Shown here piece after piece: positions 62,916 through 64,000 of a stretch of 64,000 nucleotides of DNA. A program made the position numbers and the translations under genes. Position 1 is the stretch's first letter. The number at the start of each line of letters is the position of its first letter. Location of the stretch: positions 558,001-622,000 of the forward strand of contig JBLDXI010000030.1 in assembly GCA_047495785.1 (NCBI GenBank), in the 5' to 3' direction. The notes beneath the pieces were generated by a model. The model saw only the letters and a program-made list of their open reading frames with translations, was not told where the DNA came from and did no database searches. This DNA comes from Lepidodermella squamata. Taxonomy: Eukaryota; Gastrotricha.

Positions 62916-63692
62916 CTACTCTGTCGTGGAAAGTGATTTTGCGAATGACACGTCGTTTACATACTTGGGCACGCGCTCCGTGTATGTGTCTGGTAGAAAA
63001 ATGGACCCTCCGGCAAATTCAGCTCCGATCCCGAGAAAATCACGTACCCGATAAAACTCGGGTATATTGTGACGCAAATCTAGCACCAAATACTGGTAAG
63101 GTTTACTGGTAATTTTAGTAAATGCATCAAATATTTGTCTCCAAATTGTAGGCTCGGATTTCATGAGTAGTATTTTAACTGACATCGTTTCCGATCTGTT
63201 GCGATACAAGATGAAAATGTCAGTGTTTGCCGCGATTATGGACGAATATTTTCCCCGCGGATGAACGCGTTGCTGGCTGATCATTATCGAAACGTTACAG
63301 TGGTGTTTAAAACGCGTAAAATAATCCGCAATCAATTCGCTGTCATGTGCTCGCAAAAAATTGTCCTCAATTATCATCAACGACGTGTCACTTGGTGCGA
63401 AATAATCAGCGGTCAGATCGTCGATCCCGTTCAGGAATTCGATTTTCACCCCGCGGGCTTTGTACACATCCTGAGCGAGCTTGTCATGGTAGTCGGGGGT
63501 ATTGACCCCATAGCAATAGACAATTCGATTCGGTCTTGGGACGAATATATCAGCATCTAGCAACATTTGGCGAGTGGTTGTCGATTTTCCTGAACCCGAG
63601 TTCCCGATCAACGCAATCGTGACTGGTAAGTGAATTGAACCAATTATCTCCATTTCCGCCCCTGATTGGTAGCTTGCTGACATGATTGGCAA
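62916..63692 (-). CDS. A32/FtsK-type DNA-packaging ATPase
   Basis: 258 residues. Walker A is GNSGSGKST near residue 30; Walker B is LMIIEDN near residue 105; a sensor-like MISQQ sits near 138; then RNRSETM with a basic residue that may act as arginine finger. Order and spacing match the HerA/FtsK-like packaging ATPases of Polintons, adintoviruses and large DNA viruses, which pump DNA into preformed capsids. The start overlaps the end of the protease gene by about 49 bases. An alternative start nine bases downstream (MSASYQSG) is equally likely. Confidence 0.85.
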   Translation of the reverse strand: MPIMSASYQSGAEMEIIGSIHLPVTIALIGNSGSGKSTTTRQMLLDADIFVPRPNRIVYCYGVNTPDYHDKLAQDVYKARGVKIEFLNGIDDLTADYFAPSDTSLMIIEDNFLRAHDSELIADYFTRFKHHCNVSIMISQQRVHPRGKYSSIIAANTDIFILYRNRSETMSVKILLMKSEPTIWRQIFDAFTKITSKPYQYLVLDLRHNIPEFYRVRDFLGIGAEFAGGSIFLPDTYTERVPKYVNDVSFAKSLSTTE

Positions 63693-64000
63693 AATTTCTT
63701 TGGATTAATTTTTTCGCTTATCAACCCTTTTCCGAATAGTTTTCGAGCGAAAGCGTGAATATGGCAATCTATAGATGTGCACGGTGCGATGTATGGCGAA
63801 AATATACTTGAAATTATATTTTTCATAGACAAATTTCTCGCTCTGTAGTATAAATAGACTAGCGAAAATTCACCACAAGTTGATGTTAACGGGGATTGCA
63901 CAGGTGCTTGATTTATTTCATAAATTCCACCGCTCCTTGATGATGTAATTTTTAAAAATCGCTCGATCACTGGATTATATTCGCGCATGTTTCGTGCCAG
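63644..64000 (-). CDS. Adenain-like cysteine protease, N-terminus beyond the window
   Basis: C-terminal 118 or so residues, open through the right edge (the frame continues upstream of the ATG at 63988). The motif QAPVQSPLTSTCGEFSLVYL carries the Gln and the nucleophilic Cys in the arrangement of adenovirus-type and Ulp1-like maturation proteases. The His and Asp/Glu of the triad should lie in the missing part. A cysteine-rich tail (FCQSCQQ) follows. Such proteases cleave capsid precursors during maturation. Overlaps the ATPase start by about 49 bases. Confidence 0.7.
   Translation of the reverse strand: MARNMREYNPVIERFLKITSSRSGGIYEINQAPVQSPLTSTCGEFSLVYLYYRARNLSMKNIISSIFSPYIAPCTSIDCHIHAFARKLFGKGLISEKINPKKFCQSCQQATNQGRKWR

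Larger units (their letters stand above)
48060..64000. mobile_element. Polinton/adintovirus-like virus or provirus, left part
   Basis: Over 15.9 kb the gene content changes from receptors and channels to virus-type genes: family B DNA polymerase with protein-primed-type features, packaging ATPase, adenain-like protease, a pX-like small protein and thymidine kinase. Replication and regulatory genes run rightwards; morphogenesis genes run leftwards and converge at about 61.4 kb. Simple repeats ((CT)n, (CCG)n, (AAT)n, (CAA)n) are frequent. No integrase, capsid or penton gene is in view; they may lie beyond the right edge. The left boundary is approximate. Confidence 0.8.

Overview
The window reads as animal nuclear DNA: spliced genes with short introns (mostly 40-100 bases), signal-peptide receptors, pentameric ligand-gated channels and class C-type 7TM receptors. 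The tight introns and receptor arrays suggest an ecdysozoan invertebrate (nematode- or tardigrade-like). The sequence alone does not settle the phylum.

0.7-16.7 kb: a minus-strand array of small secreted cysteine-rich proteins, with seven intact genes and two broken copies. Each module follows the pattern C-x4-C-x5-CC-x3-C-x8-C, an inhibitor-cystine-knot-like spacing. A phase-2 intron splits every module at the same place, so proteins with 1 to 8 modules look built by exon duplication. A receptor gene (4.1-6.5 kb) and a channel gene (11.0-12.4 kb) sit inside the array.

17-48 kb: six intronless receptors of about 760-800 residues across the window (Venus-flytrap ectodomain plus seven membrane segments, GABA-B-like; the first is at 4.1 kb) are interleaved with six multi-exon Cys-loop channel genes (the first is at 11 kb and the last is truncated). 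Also here are an unidentified soluble protein, a possible HEPN-domain protein, a secreted ankyrin-repeat protein, a secreted Ser/Thr-rich protein, and a roughly 0.9 kb MITE-like repeat.

48-64 kb and beyond the right edge: a virus-like element of the Polinton/adintovirus kind. Plus strand: a RING/IBR-like zinc protein, a TATA-binding-protein homologue, a possible PC4-like protein, several orphans, an eight-exon protein-primed-type family B DNA polymerase, and a thymidine kinase whose P-loop is split by an intron. Minus strand, converging at about 61.4 kb: an orphan, a small pX-like basic/hydrophobic protein, an A32/FtsK-type packaging ATPase and an adenain-like protease cut by the window end. 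Capsid genes and any integrase would lie to the right and are not seen. The left edge abuts a channel gene that has lost its 5' exons. This suggests integration into that gene, or an assembly join. Spliced genes plus its own TBP suggest nuclear transcription with partly self-supplied initiation; this is the most novel part of the window.
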